Both the position numbers and the translations under genes were made by a program. From the NCBI GenBank assembly GCA_002428935.1, contig DIYG01000141.1:1-64000 (forward strand): 64,000 nucleotides of DNA, written 5' to 3'. Numbering within the stretch: position 1 is the first letter of the stretch; each line of letters opens with the position of its first letter. Under the pieces are notes generated by a model. It searched no databases. It was not told the DNA's origin and worked only from the letters and a program-made list of their open reading frames with translations. Source of the stretch: Halieaceae bacterium UBA6060. Its GTDB lineage: Bacteria; Pseudomonadota; Gammaproteobacteria; Pseudomonadales; Halieaceae. Below are positions 17,013 to 25,977 of this stretch, piece after piece.

Positions 17013-18110
17013 ATGCTTCGACAGACAACAAGCCTTTGGTTCTTGCCCCTGGTCCTATTCCTTGCCGCCTGCGGTGCTGAACGACCACCAGCCGAAGATA
17101 CGGCGACTGAAGCGAGTGCGCCCATCCCCGTTAAGGTTGTCGTCGTGACCATGTTTGAGATCGGAGAGGATACCGGTGACCAGGCGGCGGAGTTCCAACT
17201 GTGGAAGGAGCGTCGCAACTTGGACACGGTGTTTGAATTTCCCGCCCACCATGACCTTCACTTCGACTCGGAAAACGGTGTATTGGTGATGGTCACGGGC
17301 ATCGGTACGGCGAAATCCACCGGGTCCGTAATGATGCTGGGGATGGATCCCCGCTTTGATCTTAGCAACGCGTACTGGTTGGTTGCCGGTATCGCGGGAG
17401 TCGATCCGGAGGATGCGTCCATTGGCAGCGCCGCCTGGGCGGAGTATCTGGTAGACGGAGATCTTTCCCACGAGATTGATCCCAGGGAAATGCCCGAAGA
17501 CTGGAAGTACGGTTACATCGCCCGTCATACGCAGGAACCGTTTGACGAAAACAAACCGGAGCCCGCGGGGGAGATGTTCCGCACGAATCCCGAGCTGACC
17601 GAATGGGCCTACCAGCTTACAAAAGACATGGAACTGCCGGATTTCGAATCGCTAAACGAGACCCGCGCCCTCTACACGGAGCACCCCAATGCCCAGCGAC
17701 CACCCTTTGTTCTAAAAGGTGATCACCTGGCAGCTATGACGTTCTGGCATGGTTCGATTCTCAACGCCTGGGCCAATGACTGGGTGGACTACTGGAGTGA
17801 AGGGGAAGGGGAGTTCGTGACCTCAGCCATGGAGGATACGGGCACTATGCAGGCTCTGACCTGGTTAACCAATGCCGGACGGGCAGATAGGGATCGGCTG
17901 ATGGTATTGCGCACGGCAAGCAACTACACCATGCCTCCTCCGGGGGTAGATGCCGCAACGAACCTTCTGGCCGAGAACGAGGGGTATGCGGGCCTTGATG
18001 CTTCCCTGGAGTCCGCTTACGTGGTGGGTTCGCGGGTGGTGGATACGCTGGTAGCGAACTGGGACGTTTACCGTGACCGCACACCCATACCTGCGGATAT
18101 CAAGGAATAG
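17013..18110 (+). CDS. NUP-family (purine nucleoside permease-like) lipoprotein
   Basis: A 365-residue protein of the family named after the Candida purine nucleoside permease NUP, whose fold is related to nucleoside phosphorylases. The ATG at 17013 starts a lipoprotein signal ending in the lipobox LAAC, so the mature protein is anchored in the envelope. Family blocks: PVKVVVVTMFEIGED, WLVAGIAGVDPEDASIGSAAW, MEDTGT, VLRTASNYTMPP. The name permease is misleading for a lipoprotein without membrane spans; binding or phosphorolysis of nucleosides is more likely (inference). Begins 29 bases after the adenosine deaminase. A paralogue is fused to a hydrolase two genes later. Confidence 0.87.
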   Translation: MLRQTTSLWFLPLVLFLAACGAERPPAEDTATEASAPIPVKVVVVTMFEIGEDTGDQAAEFQLWKERRNLDTVFEFPAHHDLHFDSENGVLVMVTGIGTAKSTGSVMMLGMDPRFDLSNAYWLVAGIAGVDPEDASIGSAAWAEYLVDGDLSHEIDPREMPEDWKYGYIARHTQEPFDENKPEPAGEMFRTNPELTEWAYQLTKDMELPDFESLNETRALYTEHPNAQRPPFVLKGDHLAAMTFWHGSILNAWANDWVDYWSEGEGEFVTSAMEDTGTMQALTWLTNAGRADRDRLMVLRTASNYTMPPPGVDAATNLLAENEGYAGLDASLESAYVVGSRVVDTLVANWDVYRDRTPIPADIKE

Positions 18111-18131
18111 TTAGACGGAACTGTAGGTTTG

Positions 18132-18941
18132 ATGGAGGGGGATCTCCTCGCTCTTTTTCTGTTACTCGCCTTCGCCGGAGTCCTTGCGGGATTGTTGGCG
18201 GGTCTCCTGGGAGTGGGCGGTGGCCTGATTATCGTTCCGGTTGTTCTTGAGGTACTGACCTGGAGCGGTGTGAATACGGCTTCGGCGATGCTTGTCGCCA
18301 CGGGAACATCCCTTGCGGCGATTGTTCCCACGGCAATTTCATCGACCTACGCCCATCAACGGCGAGGGAATGTGGACCGCGCTGTGCTTTCCTTGTGGGC
18401 GGCACCAATGGCCATTGCTGTACTTTTCGGCGCCTGGTTGGCGCCTCGCTTGCCGGTAGAACCGTTGTTGGGCTTGTTCACGGTGTTTGCCCTGACCGTG
18501 GCATTGAAACGCCTATTGTGGTCGTCGGCGCCGGTTCTCAGAGACCAACTTCCAGCTCCGATGGTGCAGATGGGGCTGGCGGCGGGCATTGGCTTTATCT
18601 GTGTGCTTCTGGGTATCGGCGCGGGAACCCTGGGCGTGGCGGTGCTGACGGCTTTCGCGATGCCGGTCCATCGAGCGGTGGGTACCGCGGCAGCCTTGGG
18701 TTTGGTGATCGCAATACCCGGTGCCATCGTTGCGGCGCTGAATCCTGTACCTGCGGATGCGCCGAGCTTTACCCTGGGGCAGGTTAGTCTGCCCGCGCTC
18801 CTGGCGATTGTCCCGCTGGCGATAGTCTGTGCGCCTCTTGGGGTTCGCATCGGCGCTCGTCTGGCGCCGGAGCAGCTACAAAAAGTGTTTGCTGTCTTTC
18901 TGCTTGGGGTGGGACTGCGTATGCTGTCCCGCTTGTTTTAA
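18132..18941 (+). CDS. TauE/SafE family permease
   Basis: A 269-residue integral membrane protein with about eight hydrophobic segments and the family's glycine-rich start (AGLLAGLLGVGGGLIIVPVVL) repeated in variant form in the second half (CVLLGIGAGTLGVAVLTAF), the inverted duplication typical of TauE/SafE exporters of sulfite, sulfoacetate or other organic anions. Substrate is not visible; being embedded between two NUP genes suggests a purine- or ribose-derived anion (inference). Confidence 0.88.
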   Translation: MEGDLLALFLLLAFAGVLAGLLAGLLGVGGGLIIVPVVLEVLTWSGVNTASAMLVATGTSLAAIVPTAISSTYAHQRRGNVDRAVLSLWAAPMAIAVLFGAWLAPRLPVEPLLGLFTVFALTVALKRLLWSSAPVLRDQLPAPMVQMGLAAGIGFICVLLGIGAGTLGVAVLTAFAMPVHRAVGTAAALGLVIAIPGAIVAALNPVPADAPSFTLGQVSLPALLAIVPLAIVCAPLGVRIGARLAPEQLQKVFAVFLLGVGLRMLSRLF

Positions 18942-18964
18942 CTTCACGGGGAGCTCCTGGTCAC

Positions 18965-21088
18965 ATGTCTCGTTTAAGTCTTCTGGTCTCGTTCATGGCT
19001 AAAGCCTTGCTACTGGCGTTTGTCGCAGTTCTCTCCCTATCGGCGCGAGGGGAAGAGCCCCTGCCCGTCAAGGTCGTCGTCCTGAGCATGTTCGAAAACG
19101 GAGAACCCCTGGGGGATCGACCCGGCGAACTCCAGCTGTGGTTGGAGCGTAACCCGGGCCTTCGCGAACTGCCTTTCGCCCTTGGCGAGTACCCCCTGTA
19201 CTACCGCGATGATGGATTGTTGATTGCTTGTCTGGGTGGCGGCATTCCCAACGCTACGGCTTCCGCTATGGCCATGGGCCTGGACCCCAGGTTTGACCTG
19301 CAGCGCGCCTATTGGTTGATCGCCGGTATCGCTGGCGGCGATCCTGAGGATTTGTCACTTGGTTCCGCGGCCTGGGCTTCCCATGTGGTAGACGGGGATC
19401 TCGTTTATGAAATTGATGCCCGAGAAATTCCCGAGGATTGGCCCTATGGCTTTATACCTTTGGGAGCGTCGAAACCGGCGGATGGTCCCCAGGATGTCTC
19501 CACGGGTTGGACCCTGGATACCATCAGCTTCGCACTCAATACTGATCTTGCCGAATGGGCCTATCAGCTCACTCGCACGACCGCCTTGCTTGATACCCCG
19601 GCCATGCAGGAGTTCCGCGCCCAGTTTGTCGATTATCCCGACGCGCGACGCCCGCCCTTTGTAACCCGTGGTGAGACCCTCTCGGCGAGCACCTATTGGC
19701 ATGGCCGCTACTTGAATGACTGGGCCAACGATTGGCTTCGCGCCTATGCGGGCGAAGAGGCTAATTTCATGACGTCCAATATGGAGGACTCGGGAACTTT
19801 GACGGCGCTCCATCGCCTGGGCCGGCTGGGGAAGGTCGATCCGGAGCGGGTTCTTGTTTTGCGAACCGCCAGCAACTACACCTTTCCGCCGAAGGGACGT
19901 AGCGCCGCCTGGAGTACCACCGCAGACTACCCCGACGACGGTCTTGGCGCCCTGGAGAGTGCCCAGCGTGTAGGTCAGCCCGTGGTGGACGCACTGCTTG
20001 AGCATTGGGATCGGTACGAAGAAACGCTGCCGTCACCGGCACCGCGAATTCCGGTGATCTTCGATACGGATATGGCCATCGACGACTGGGCGGCCTTGTT
20101 GTTCCTGGCTCGTCACCCGGCGGTGGATCTGCGAGCGGTAACGGTCGCGGGCAGTGGCGAGGCCCACTGCGAGCCCGGGGTTCGCAACGCTCTGGCGATT
20201 CTCGACCTGGTCGATCCTCACAGCACGGTGCCAGTTTCCTGTGGAGATGCTTACCCACTGGATGGGTACTTTGTTTTCCCCGTACCCTGGCAGGAAGATA
20301 TGGATCGGCTTTCCGGTGTGCCTATCACCCCCAGTTCTCGCGCTGGAGATGCGCGTCATGCGGTGGACTTGCTCCACGCCACGCTGACCGAGAGTGAAGC
20401 GCCCGTCACGGTTCTGGCAACGGGGCCGTTAACAAACATCGCCCAGCTCATTAGCAAGCACCCAGAGGCCGGGGCCGCCATGGATCGCCTGGTTATTATG
20501 GGAGGAGCCCTGGATACGCCGGGAAACATCATCGTGCCGGGGTTTACCGATGACAATCCCAACAAGCGGGCCGAATGGAATATCTATGTCGATCCTGTCG
20601 CCGCAGACCAAGTGCTGCGTTCGGAGCTGCCCATCGAACTTGTTGGTCTGGATGTGACCAACACCGTGAAGGTGACCCGTAGCTTTGCAAAGACCTTTAA
20701 GTCGCGGGTCGACAATCCCGCCGCCGCCTTCTGGGACAAGGTGCTGGATGCCAATGATTGGTTCATCGACTCCGGTGAGTATTACTTTTGGGATGTACTG
20801 GCCGCGTTGGTCGTTGTGGACCGAGATCAGTTTTGCCAGGGAGACTATTTAGCGCTGGCCTCTCGTTTTGAAGAAACCGAAAATCCCTGGTGGCCGACTT
20901 CTGATCGCAGCATGCCGTCGACGAACGCCGAAGGCTCGTCCCGACGTCACTTTGCGGCCGAAACTGCCGGGGTGATAGTCGAGCGAGAGGGGGCTGCAAA
21001 TACCTTGTTCTGTCGTCAGTCCGATGCCGAGGCCGCGTTCGCCTTGTTCCTGGATACTCTGACCACTCCTGTACCTGTCGAGAAATAG
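18965..21088 (+). CDS. Secreted fusion of NUP domain and nucleoside hydrolase
   Basis: A 707-residue protein with an N-terminal signal peptide (cut near SARGEE). Residues about 33-355 are a NUP domain parallel to the lipoprotein two genes upstream (PVKVVVLSMFENGE, WLIAGIAGGDPEDLSLGSAAW, VLRTASNYTFPP). Residues about 360-700 are an inosine-uridine-type nucleoside hydrolase: calcium motif DTDMAIDD (D367, D369, D373, D374), ATGPLTNIA, MGGALDTPGN, AEWNIYVDP, DVTNTV and YYFWDVLAA with the final aspartate. It would release ribose and base outside the cytoplasm. The start has GGGGAG upstream. The fusion is uncommon in my knowledge; both halves look intact. Confidence 0.9.
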   Translation: MSRLSLLVSFMAKALLLAFVAVLSLSARGEEPLPVKVVVLSMFENGEPLGDRPGELQLWLERNPGLRELPFALGEYPLYYRDDGLLIACLGGGIPNATASAMAMGLDPRFDLQRAYWLIAGIAGGDPEDLSLGSAAWASHVVDGDLVYEIDAREIPEDWPYGFIPLGASKPADGPQDVSTGWTLDTISFALNTDLAEWAYQLTRTTALLDTPAMQEFRAQFVDYPDARRPPFVTRGETLSASTYWHGRYLNDWANDWLRAYAGEEANFMTSNMEDSGTLTALHRLGRLGKVDPERVLVLRTASNYTFPPKGRSAAWSTTADYPDDGLGALESAQRVGQPVVDALLEHWDRYEETLPSPAPRIPVIFDTDMAIDDWAALLFLARHPAVDLRAVTVAGSGEAHCEPGVRNALAILDLVDPHSTVPVSCGDAYPLDGYFVFPVPWQEDMDRLSGVPITPSSRAGDARHAVDLLHATLTESEAPVTVLATGPLTNIAQLISKHPEAGAAMDRLVIMGGALDTPGNIIVPGFTDDNPNKRAEWNIYVDPVAADQVLRSELPIELVGLDVTNTVKVTRSFAKTFKSRVDNPAAAFWDKVLDANDWFIDSGEYYFWDVLAALVVVDRDQFCQGDYLALASRFEETENPWWPTSDRSMPSTNAEGSSRRHFAAETAGVIVEREGAANTLFCRQSDAEAAFALFLDTLTTPVPVEK

Positions 21089-21092
21089 GCCC

Positions 21093-22142
21093 ATGAGCAC
21101 GTCTACGAACAGTGGCGACCCCTATGGCCCCGTTACCCAGTGGCTCGCCAAGCTGCCGAAAGCTGAATTGCACCTCCATATTGATGGCAGCCTACGAGCA
21201 CCTAGACTGCTTGAACTGGCGGCGAAACACACCGTGCCCTTACCCTACAAGACCGTTGAGGAAGTAGAGGCCGCCTACAACTTCCAGGATCTGCAGAGCT
21301 TTCTGGACCTCTACTATCTGGGCGCATCGGTGCTGCGCGACGCCGACGATTTCTACCTTCTCATGCAGGACTACCTTGCCGTATGCCGTCGGCAGGGGAT
21401 TGTTCATTGCGAGATCATGGTGGAACCACAAACCTACGAGCCCCAGGGTGTCGCTCTGGCCACGGTTCTCGAGGGCTTTAGTCGAGCTATCCGCGAAGCC
21501 GAGGAAGGTTGGCAGCAGTCCGTAGGACTCATCCTTAGCTTTCTTCGTCACCTTCCCGAGGCGGATTGCCTGGCTACTCTTACAGCGGCAGACCCCTATC
21601 GAGAGCACTTCGTAGCCATCGGCCTGGCCAGTGCCGAGAAGGATTTTCCTCCGGCCAATTTCCAGAATCTCTATCGCGCTGCGAAAGAGCGGGGCTATGC
21701 CCTAACGGCTCACGCCGGCGAAGAGGGCCCTGCGGCCTTTATCCGCGACGCCCTTTCTTTGCTGAAGGTGCAGCGTATCGATCACGGCGTGCGCAGCGTA
21801 GAGGACGACGCTCTATTGACAGAGTTGGCCAGTTCGCGGGTTCCCTTGACGGTTTGTCCTTTGTCTAACGTACGACTCTGTGTCTATGAACACATGGCCG
21901 AGCACCGAATTCTGGAGCTTCTCGATCGCGGCTTGTGTGTCATGGTGAACTCCGATGATCCGGCCTATTTTGGCGGCGATCTGTTGGAAAACTTTGCGGC
22001 AATGGAACGGGATCTCGGTATGACGCGAGACCAGGGGCTGCAACTGGTGCGAAACAGCTTTGAGGCAGCTTTTGTCGCCGATGAGAAGCGCCGCGATTTT
22101 CTCGCGCAACTGGAAAAGCATCTTGACGACCATCCCGGATAA
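21093..22142 (+). CDS. Adenine/adenosine deaminase
   Basis: A 349-residue cytoplasmic deaminase of the adenosine deaminase family with all standard motifs: AELHLHIDGSL (HxH), TAHAGEEGP (catalytic Glu), RIDHGVRSVEDD, LTVCPLSNVRL and NSDDPAYFGGD. The pattern HAGEEGP, ED and PLSN is that of adenine deaminases (Pseudomonas/yeast Aah1 type), so adenine to hypoxanthine is more likely than adenosine to inosine. It starts 4 bases after the NUP-hydrolase fusion. Together they give base release outside and base deamination inside. No signal peptide. Confidence 0.9.
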   Translation: MSTSTNSGDPYGPVTQWLAKLPKAELHLHIDGSLRAPRLLELAAKHTVPLPYKTVEEVEAAYNFQDLQSFLDLYYLGASVLRDADDFYLLMQDYLAVCRRQGIVHCEIMVEPQTYEPQGVALATVLEGFSRAIREAEEGWQQSVGLILSFLRHLPEADCLATLTAADPYREHFVAIGLASAEKDFPPANFQNLYRAAKERGYALTAHAGEEGPAAFIRDALSLLKVQRIDHGVRSVEDDALLTELASSRVPLTVCPLSNVRLCVYEHMAEHRILELLDRGLCVMVNSDDPAYFGGDLLENFAAMERDLGMTRDQGLQLVRNSFEAAFVADEKRRDFLAQLEKHLDDHPG

Positions 22143-23334
22143 AGCGGAAGCCGCCGAGGGTTCAACACCTTCCCCGCGGGTTGCGGTGCTTCTGGCAGGT
22201 TTGCTGGTTTGTTGCACCGTGTTGGGTCTGGCTGGTACGGATCTGGTGTTACCGGCGGTGCCCACCCTTCCCGAGGCCCTTGGGGGCTCTGTATCCCAAG
22301 CTCAGTTGGTTCTTGCGACCTTTGCCGCGGGCACCGGCGTTGGATTGCTCCTTTTCGGCGAGTTGGGTGCTCGCTTTGAGCATAGACACATGCTCAGCGT
22401 CGCGTTGCTGGCCTACGGCCTGTTGTCGGCGAGCGCTGCCTTGGCCGACTCCCTGTTTTTACTGATTGCTCTGCGTTTTCTTCAGGGTGTAGCGGCGGCC
22501 TGCGCGGCGGTGGTCACCCCGGGTATCGTGCGAGCTCTGTTCGATGAGCAGGGGGCTCTGCGCGCCCTGGGCGTGCTCGGCAGCCTTGAATCTCTGGCGC
22601 CGGCTATTGCGCCGGTCATCGGTGTTTGGTTGCTGCACGCTTATGGTTGGAGTGCATCCTTCTGGGTCACGGCGCTCCTCGCGGTGTTGCTTGCCGTTCT
22701 GGTGGTGGCCGTTGGCAGACTCATTCCTCAGGTTCGCGGTAATCCCTCCCGTCTGGGTTATTTGTTGCTCCTGGGAAACCCGACTTTTCAGCGCTATGCC
22801 TTAAGCCAGGGTTTTAGTCTTGGCTCGCTGTTGGTGTTTGTTTTCGCCATGCCCACAGTGTATGTGGTCGCCTTTGGAGGCGAGATTCGCGATTTCATCG
22901 TGATGCAGATAATGGGTATATCCACCTATATCTTGGCGGCGAACCTCTCCAGTGTCCTTGTAAAACGTTGGGGCGCGGAGCGTGTGATTTTTTGGGGCAG
23001 TGTACTGGCCCTCTTTGGCAGCGTGGCGACCCTTGCCTATGCGCTTGCCGGTGGCCGAGAGCCCTGGGTGATCTGGTGTTTGTTTCTCCCTTTCAATATG
23101 GGCTTTGGCTTTCGCGGGCCACCGAGCTTTTATCTGGGGCTACAGGCTTCCCAGGGAGACGATGCAAGGGCCTCGGCCCTTATCATTCTCTATGTCATGT
23201 TGGTTACCGCGGGGGCGACCGCCCTTTTGGCGCCGGTGGTGGCCCAGGGCCTGGCCCCGGCGGCGCTGGTGGCGAGTATCCTCGGTGCCGTATCTATCGC
23301 ACTCCTTTGGATGTTTCCCCCTCTTAATCCGTAA
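22123..23334 (+). CDS. MFS transporter of the Bcr/CflA (DHA1) type
   Basis: About 403 residues with 12 predicted membrane segments and the DHA1 start pattern (GTDLVLPAVPTLPEALG, then FAAGTGVGLLLFGELGARFEHR, a loop-2 motif with Gly-Glu-x-Gly-Ala-Arg). Bcr/CflA carriers export drugs or small metabolites. The start is uncertain: TTG at 22123, ATG at 22081 and GTG codons near 22178 are possible; all but the last overlap the deaminase gene. Last gene of the rightward purine operon; a purine-related or byproduct substrate is plausible but not shown. Confidence 0.8.
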   Translation: MTTIPDKAEAAEGSTPSPRVAVLLAGLLVCCTVLGLAGTDLVLPAVPTLPEALGGSVSQAQLVLATFAAGTGVGLLLFGELGARFEHRHMLSVALLAYGLLSASAALADSLFLLIALRFLQGVAAACAAVVTPGIVRALFDEQGALRALGVLGSLESLAPAIAPVIGVWLLHAYGWSASFWVTALLAVLLAVLVVAVGRLIPQVRGNPSRLGYLLLLGNPTFQRYALSQGFSLGSLLVFVFAMPTVYVVAFGGEIRDFIVMQIMGISTYILAANLSSVLVKRWGAERVIFWGSVLALFGSVATLAYALAGGREPWVIWCLFLPFNMGFGFRGPPSFYLGLQASQGDDARASALIILYVMLVTAGATALLAPVVAQGLAPAALVASILGAVSIALLWMFPPLNP

Positions 23335-23404
23335 GGGGAGACCAACGAAGAGCGGTTAATGCCAAACTCATAACACGACGCTTCAAGAAAAACCGCTTTT
23401 TGGC

Positions 23405-23466
23405 AAGACGCTTTTACGCAAGAGGCTTTTACGCAAAAAAAGTTTCTACGCAAAAAGCTTTCAGGG
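23405..23466. repeat. Short tandem repeats, 15-17 base unit
   Basis: Four consecutive degenerate units end in ACGC or equivalent: AAGACGCTTTTACGC, AAGAGGCTTTTACGC, AAAAAAAGTTTCTACGC and AAAAAGCTTTCAGGG, with a weaker copy just before. They fill the space between the convergent MFS and DUF547 genes and run a few bases into the DUF547 stop. Possible slippage repeat; A and T runs could also help termination on both strands. Confidence 0.7.
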
Positions 23467-24372
23467 AAGCTTATTCAGAGCCCAGTCGTAGTCCAGAAAA
23501 TCCACGGTTAGGGTGCCGGCGCGAAGCTGCGCTTCGGCATCAGGGCCGAGCTTAAGCGCATCCGCGTAAAGAGCCAGAAACTCCTCTAGGGTATCGGCAT
23601 TACGCCAGCCTTGCTCAAAGTCGCCCCGATACCAATCAAAGATTGACGAGATCTGCAGGCCATCTTTCGTAACGCGATTTCGGCTCTCGTCTGCGAGAAA
23701 GGAGTGAGTCTGCTCCTCCAGCTGGGCATCAAGGCGCTCGGCGACAAAGGCTTCCTGTCGCAAGGCCGGGCAGCCGATGCTGGCGCAGTTTACGGCGAAA
23801 TGGATCCGGGGTTCGTCGAAACGACCGGGATCCCTGATGGTGCCGTGTTCAATGTCATCGAGGCTCATCTCGGTCCCGAACAGGGTGACGATGTCTTTTT
23901 TCCAGGGGGTGAACAGAAAGTTGCCGAGGTCGCGAATGGATTCAATGTCCGGCCAGGCGGAGAGAATGAGCTTTACGGTCCAGGCGTTGTAAGCGTTGAT
24001 TAGAAACGCCAGTTGCTCCGCAGACTCCCAACGCTGAAAGTCTGCTTTGTCGACGCTGGCCAGGCTGGCGAGATAACTATCCAGCGCTGCTTCCCGATCG
24101 CTGAAGCAATCGTAGTCGGCTGCGGTGCTGTTCCCATCGTTAACGGGAACTACGCAGCGCTCGAGCAAAGCGCTCCAAGCGCTGTGCTGATGGTCCTCGT
24201 AAGCTGGAGCGGTGCTCTGGGCCATGGCCCGTTGGCAACCCAGGCTAAAGCTTGCGATGGTCAGGATGCAGCCAAACCAGGCCAGGGCGATGCGCTTTAG
24301 GGCAGGGCGCTGACGCCCCTGACGCAGGTAAATGGCACTGCAGGTTTTCTGCAGTGATATCCGGGTATCCAT
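23461..24372 (-). CDS. DUF547 protein, exported
   Basis: A 303-residue protein. After a hydrophobic segment (about residues 31-46, ALAWFGCILTIASFSLGC) comes a DUF547 domain with its two signature blocks, FLINAYNAWTVKLIL and HFAVNCASIGCPALR, and the GTIRDPGRF segment between. The domain's fold has been compared with cysteine proteases; here the Cys of ASIGCP is present, but activity is unproven. The ATG at 24372 is chosen because it puts the hydrophobic segment near the N-terminus; the segment could be a signal peptide or, with the Cys, a lipoprotein anchor. 74 bases after the globin gene. Confidence 0.82.
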   Translation of the reverse strand: MDTRISLQKTCSAIYLRQGRQRPALKRIALAWFGCILTIASFSLGCQRAMAQSTAPAYEDHQHSAWSALLERCVVPVNDGNSTAADYDCFSDREAALDSYLASLASVDKADFQRWESAEQLAFLINAYNAWTVKLILSAWPDIESIRDLGNFLFTPWKKDIVTLFGTEMSLDDIEHGTIRDPGRFDEPRIHFAVNCASIGCPALRQEAFVAERLDAQLEEQTHSFLADESRNRVTKDGLQISSIFDWYRGDFEQGWRNADTLEEFLALYADALKLGPDAEAQLRAGTLTVDFLDYDWALNKLP

Positions 24373-24446
24373 GATCCGTCTCGATATTTGTGACACCCCT
24401 ATGAGTGGCGAGAATCCGGATAGTTCAATGGGGATACGCTCTAAGC

Positions 24447-24872
24447 TTATTCCACCGGGTGGGTGTAGGCGTATTGGAGATAGGTAATGCCGGGTGCCAG
24501 GGTCAGTCGCCACGCCAGCTCGACCTCGCGGTTGAAACCGGGGTCAAGTTCGGCAACGGTTTGCAAAAGGCTGTCCAGCCAGAGCTCGTAAAGCTTGGGG
24601 GGAATGTTATGTGCTTTGGGACCGTGGACCCTAGCGAGGACTTCCATTTGCGGCGAGGCTTGTTTGTGTCGTGCAAAGTCCAGTAGGGAAGTGAACGAGT
24701 CGTGAAGCATGGTTTTCTGTCGACTCATATCCGTATTGGCAAACCGTTCGGCGATTTCCGAGGAACTGGCCAGGAACAGGTCGTAGAATCGCTCCACGAA
24801 CTTTGGATTGTAGGCACCCTGACCCAGAATCCGGATGTAGCTTTCAGCAAATACTTTGTCGTATGGGTCCAT
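24447..24872 (-). CDS. Single-domain globin-like protein
   Basis: A 141-residue helical protein resembling bacterial single-domain globins: KVFAESYIRILG, FYDLFLASSSEIAERFANTDM with the CD-corner Phe (F44), MLHDSFTSLLDFARH, and LARVHGPKAHNI where His83 is the likely proximal haem ligand (His88 is the alternative). Starts at ATG 24872, since the seven residues ahead of it add nothing. Divergent from the 2OG oxygenase. Probably binds haem and a gas ligand or acts as a sensor; haem binding is inferred. Confidence 0.68.
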   Translation of the reverse strand: MDPYDKVFAESYIRILGQGAYNPKFVERFYDLFLASSSEIAERFANTDMSRQKTMLHDSFTSLLDFARHKQASPQMEVLARVHGPKAHNIPPKLYELWLDSLLQTVAELDPGFNREVELAWRLTLAPGITYLQYAYTHPVE

Positions 24873-25071
24873 GATGACTCTCCGTGACGTCATGGCTGCA
24901 CAGCGGTGCGGGTTTACCGTCTTATCCCCGGCCTGGTTTCGATCCTGACCGGGGTCGCCGAGCTAGCGGTAACTGAGACAGTCTCTACCTAAGACTATCG
25001 ATGAATTGCGGGCGCACGGATCACTGTGCCATCTTGAAACGGTGTTCGCGGCGGGTCAACGAGGGAGAGCT
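24873..25071. promoter_or_regulatory. Divergent region globin / 2OG oxygenase with palindromes
   Basis: Contains a perfect TGACGTCA at 24886-24893 and an inverted repeat GAGAC-A-GTCTC at 24975-24985. These are candidate operators for the divergent genes, but nothing identifies the regulator. A GGGAG ribosome binding site precedes ATG 25072. Confidence 0.4.
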
Positions 25072-25977
25072 ATGGATGTACCGCTTATTGATTGCGATCA
25101 AAACAAACGTTCGGATGGGGATATTGCCGCCGAGATTGATGATGCCCTAAGCAACATCGGATTTATGGCGTTGACGCATCTGGGTTTAGAGCGCGCGGCG
25201 GTTGATAATGCCTTCGCCATCTCCAAAGACTTCTTTTCCCTGGACGCCGAGGTGAAGCAGCGCTGCGCTTACGGTGCTGCGGCGGAGAATTTCGGCTATC
25301 AGGGAATGCTTGAGGAAAGTCTCGATCCCCGGACACCGGCGGATCTTAAAGAGACCTTCACCATGCGAAACATTCTCGGCGGGGCCATTGATAGAGAACG
25401 TTGGCCGAGTGAGGCATTCGCGCGAAGCGTAGCTGCTTTCTACAGACAAGCGCTGATGGCTTCGGAGCGCTTACAACGACTGCTCTCCCTTGCCCTTGGG
25501 GTTTCCGAAGAGTACTTCGTGCAGCGTCACACGGGGGAGAACATCACCCTGCGACTGCTCCACTATCCGCCGGTCATGGCAGACCGTGTGGCTGCGGAGC
25601 AAATGGGGGCAGGCGCTCATACGGACTACGGGATGCTCACCTTGCTCCTTCAGGACGATGTGGGAGGTCTCCAGGTGCAATCGGAGGATGGGGCCTGGCA
25701 CGACGTGGCACCGCGGCCCGACGCCATAGTGATTAATTCGGGGGATCTTCTGGAACGCTGGAGTAACGGGCGTTATCGCTCGACCTGTCATAGGGTGCTC
25801 CCACGCTCTTCAACGCGGGATCGGTACTCCATTGCTTTATTTGTCGATCCTGATAGCGATGTACAGGTCGAGGCCCTCGCTTCCTGCGTGAGCCAAGGTA
25901 ATCCCGCCCGTTGGCCACCCACTACCGCCGGGGTTCATCTCCAAGAAAAAATTGAGGCTACGCACCTTGCCAGTTGA
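25072..25977 (+). CDS. 2-oxoglutarate/Fe(II) oxygenase, isopenicillin-N-synthase-like
   Basis: A 301-residue non-haem iron oxygenase. The N-terminal half matches the DIOX_N type (VPLIDCDQ, FFSLDAEVKQR), and the C-terminal jelly roll has the iron triad HTD (His183, Asp185) and His240 in STCHRVLP, and the 2-oxoglutarate RYS (Arg251). GAHTDYGMLTLLLQD and NSGDLLERWSNGRYRST are textbook family segments. Start ATG 25072 has GGGAG upstream. Substrate unknown; the following MFS gene overlaps its end, suggesting a transported substrate. Confidence 0.9.
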   Translation: MDVPLIDCDQNKRSDGDIAAEIDDALSNIGFMALTHLGLERAAVDNAFAISKDFFSLDAEVKQRCAYGAAAENFGYQGMLEESLDPRTPADLKETFTMRNILGGAIDRERWPSEAFARSVAAFYRQALMASERLQRLLSLALGVSEEYFVQRHTGENITLRLLHYPPVMADRVAAEQMGAGAHTDYGMLTLLLQDDVGGLQVQSEDGAWHDVAPRPDAIVINSGDLLERWSNGRYRSTCHRVLPRSSTRDRYSIALFVDPDSDVQVEALASCVSQGNPARWPPTTAGVHLQEKIEATHLAS

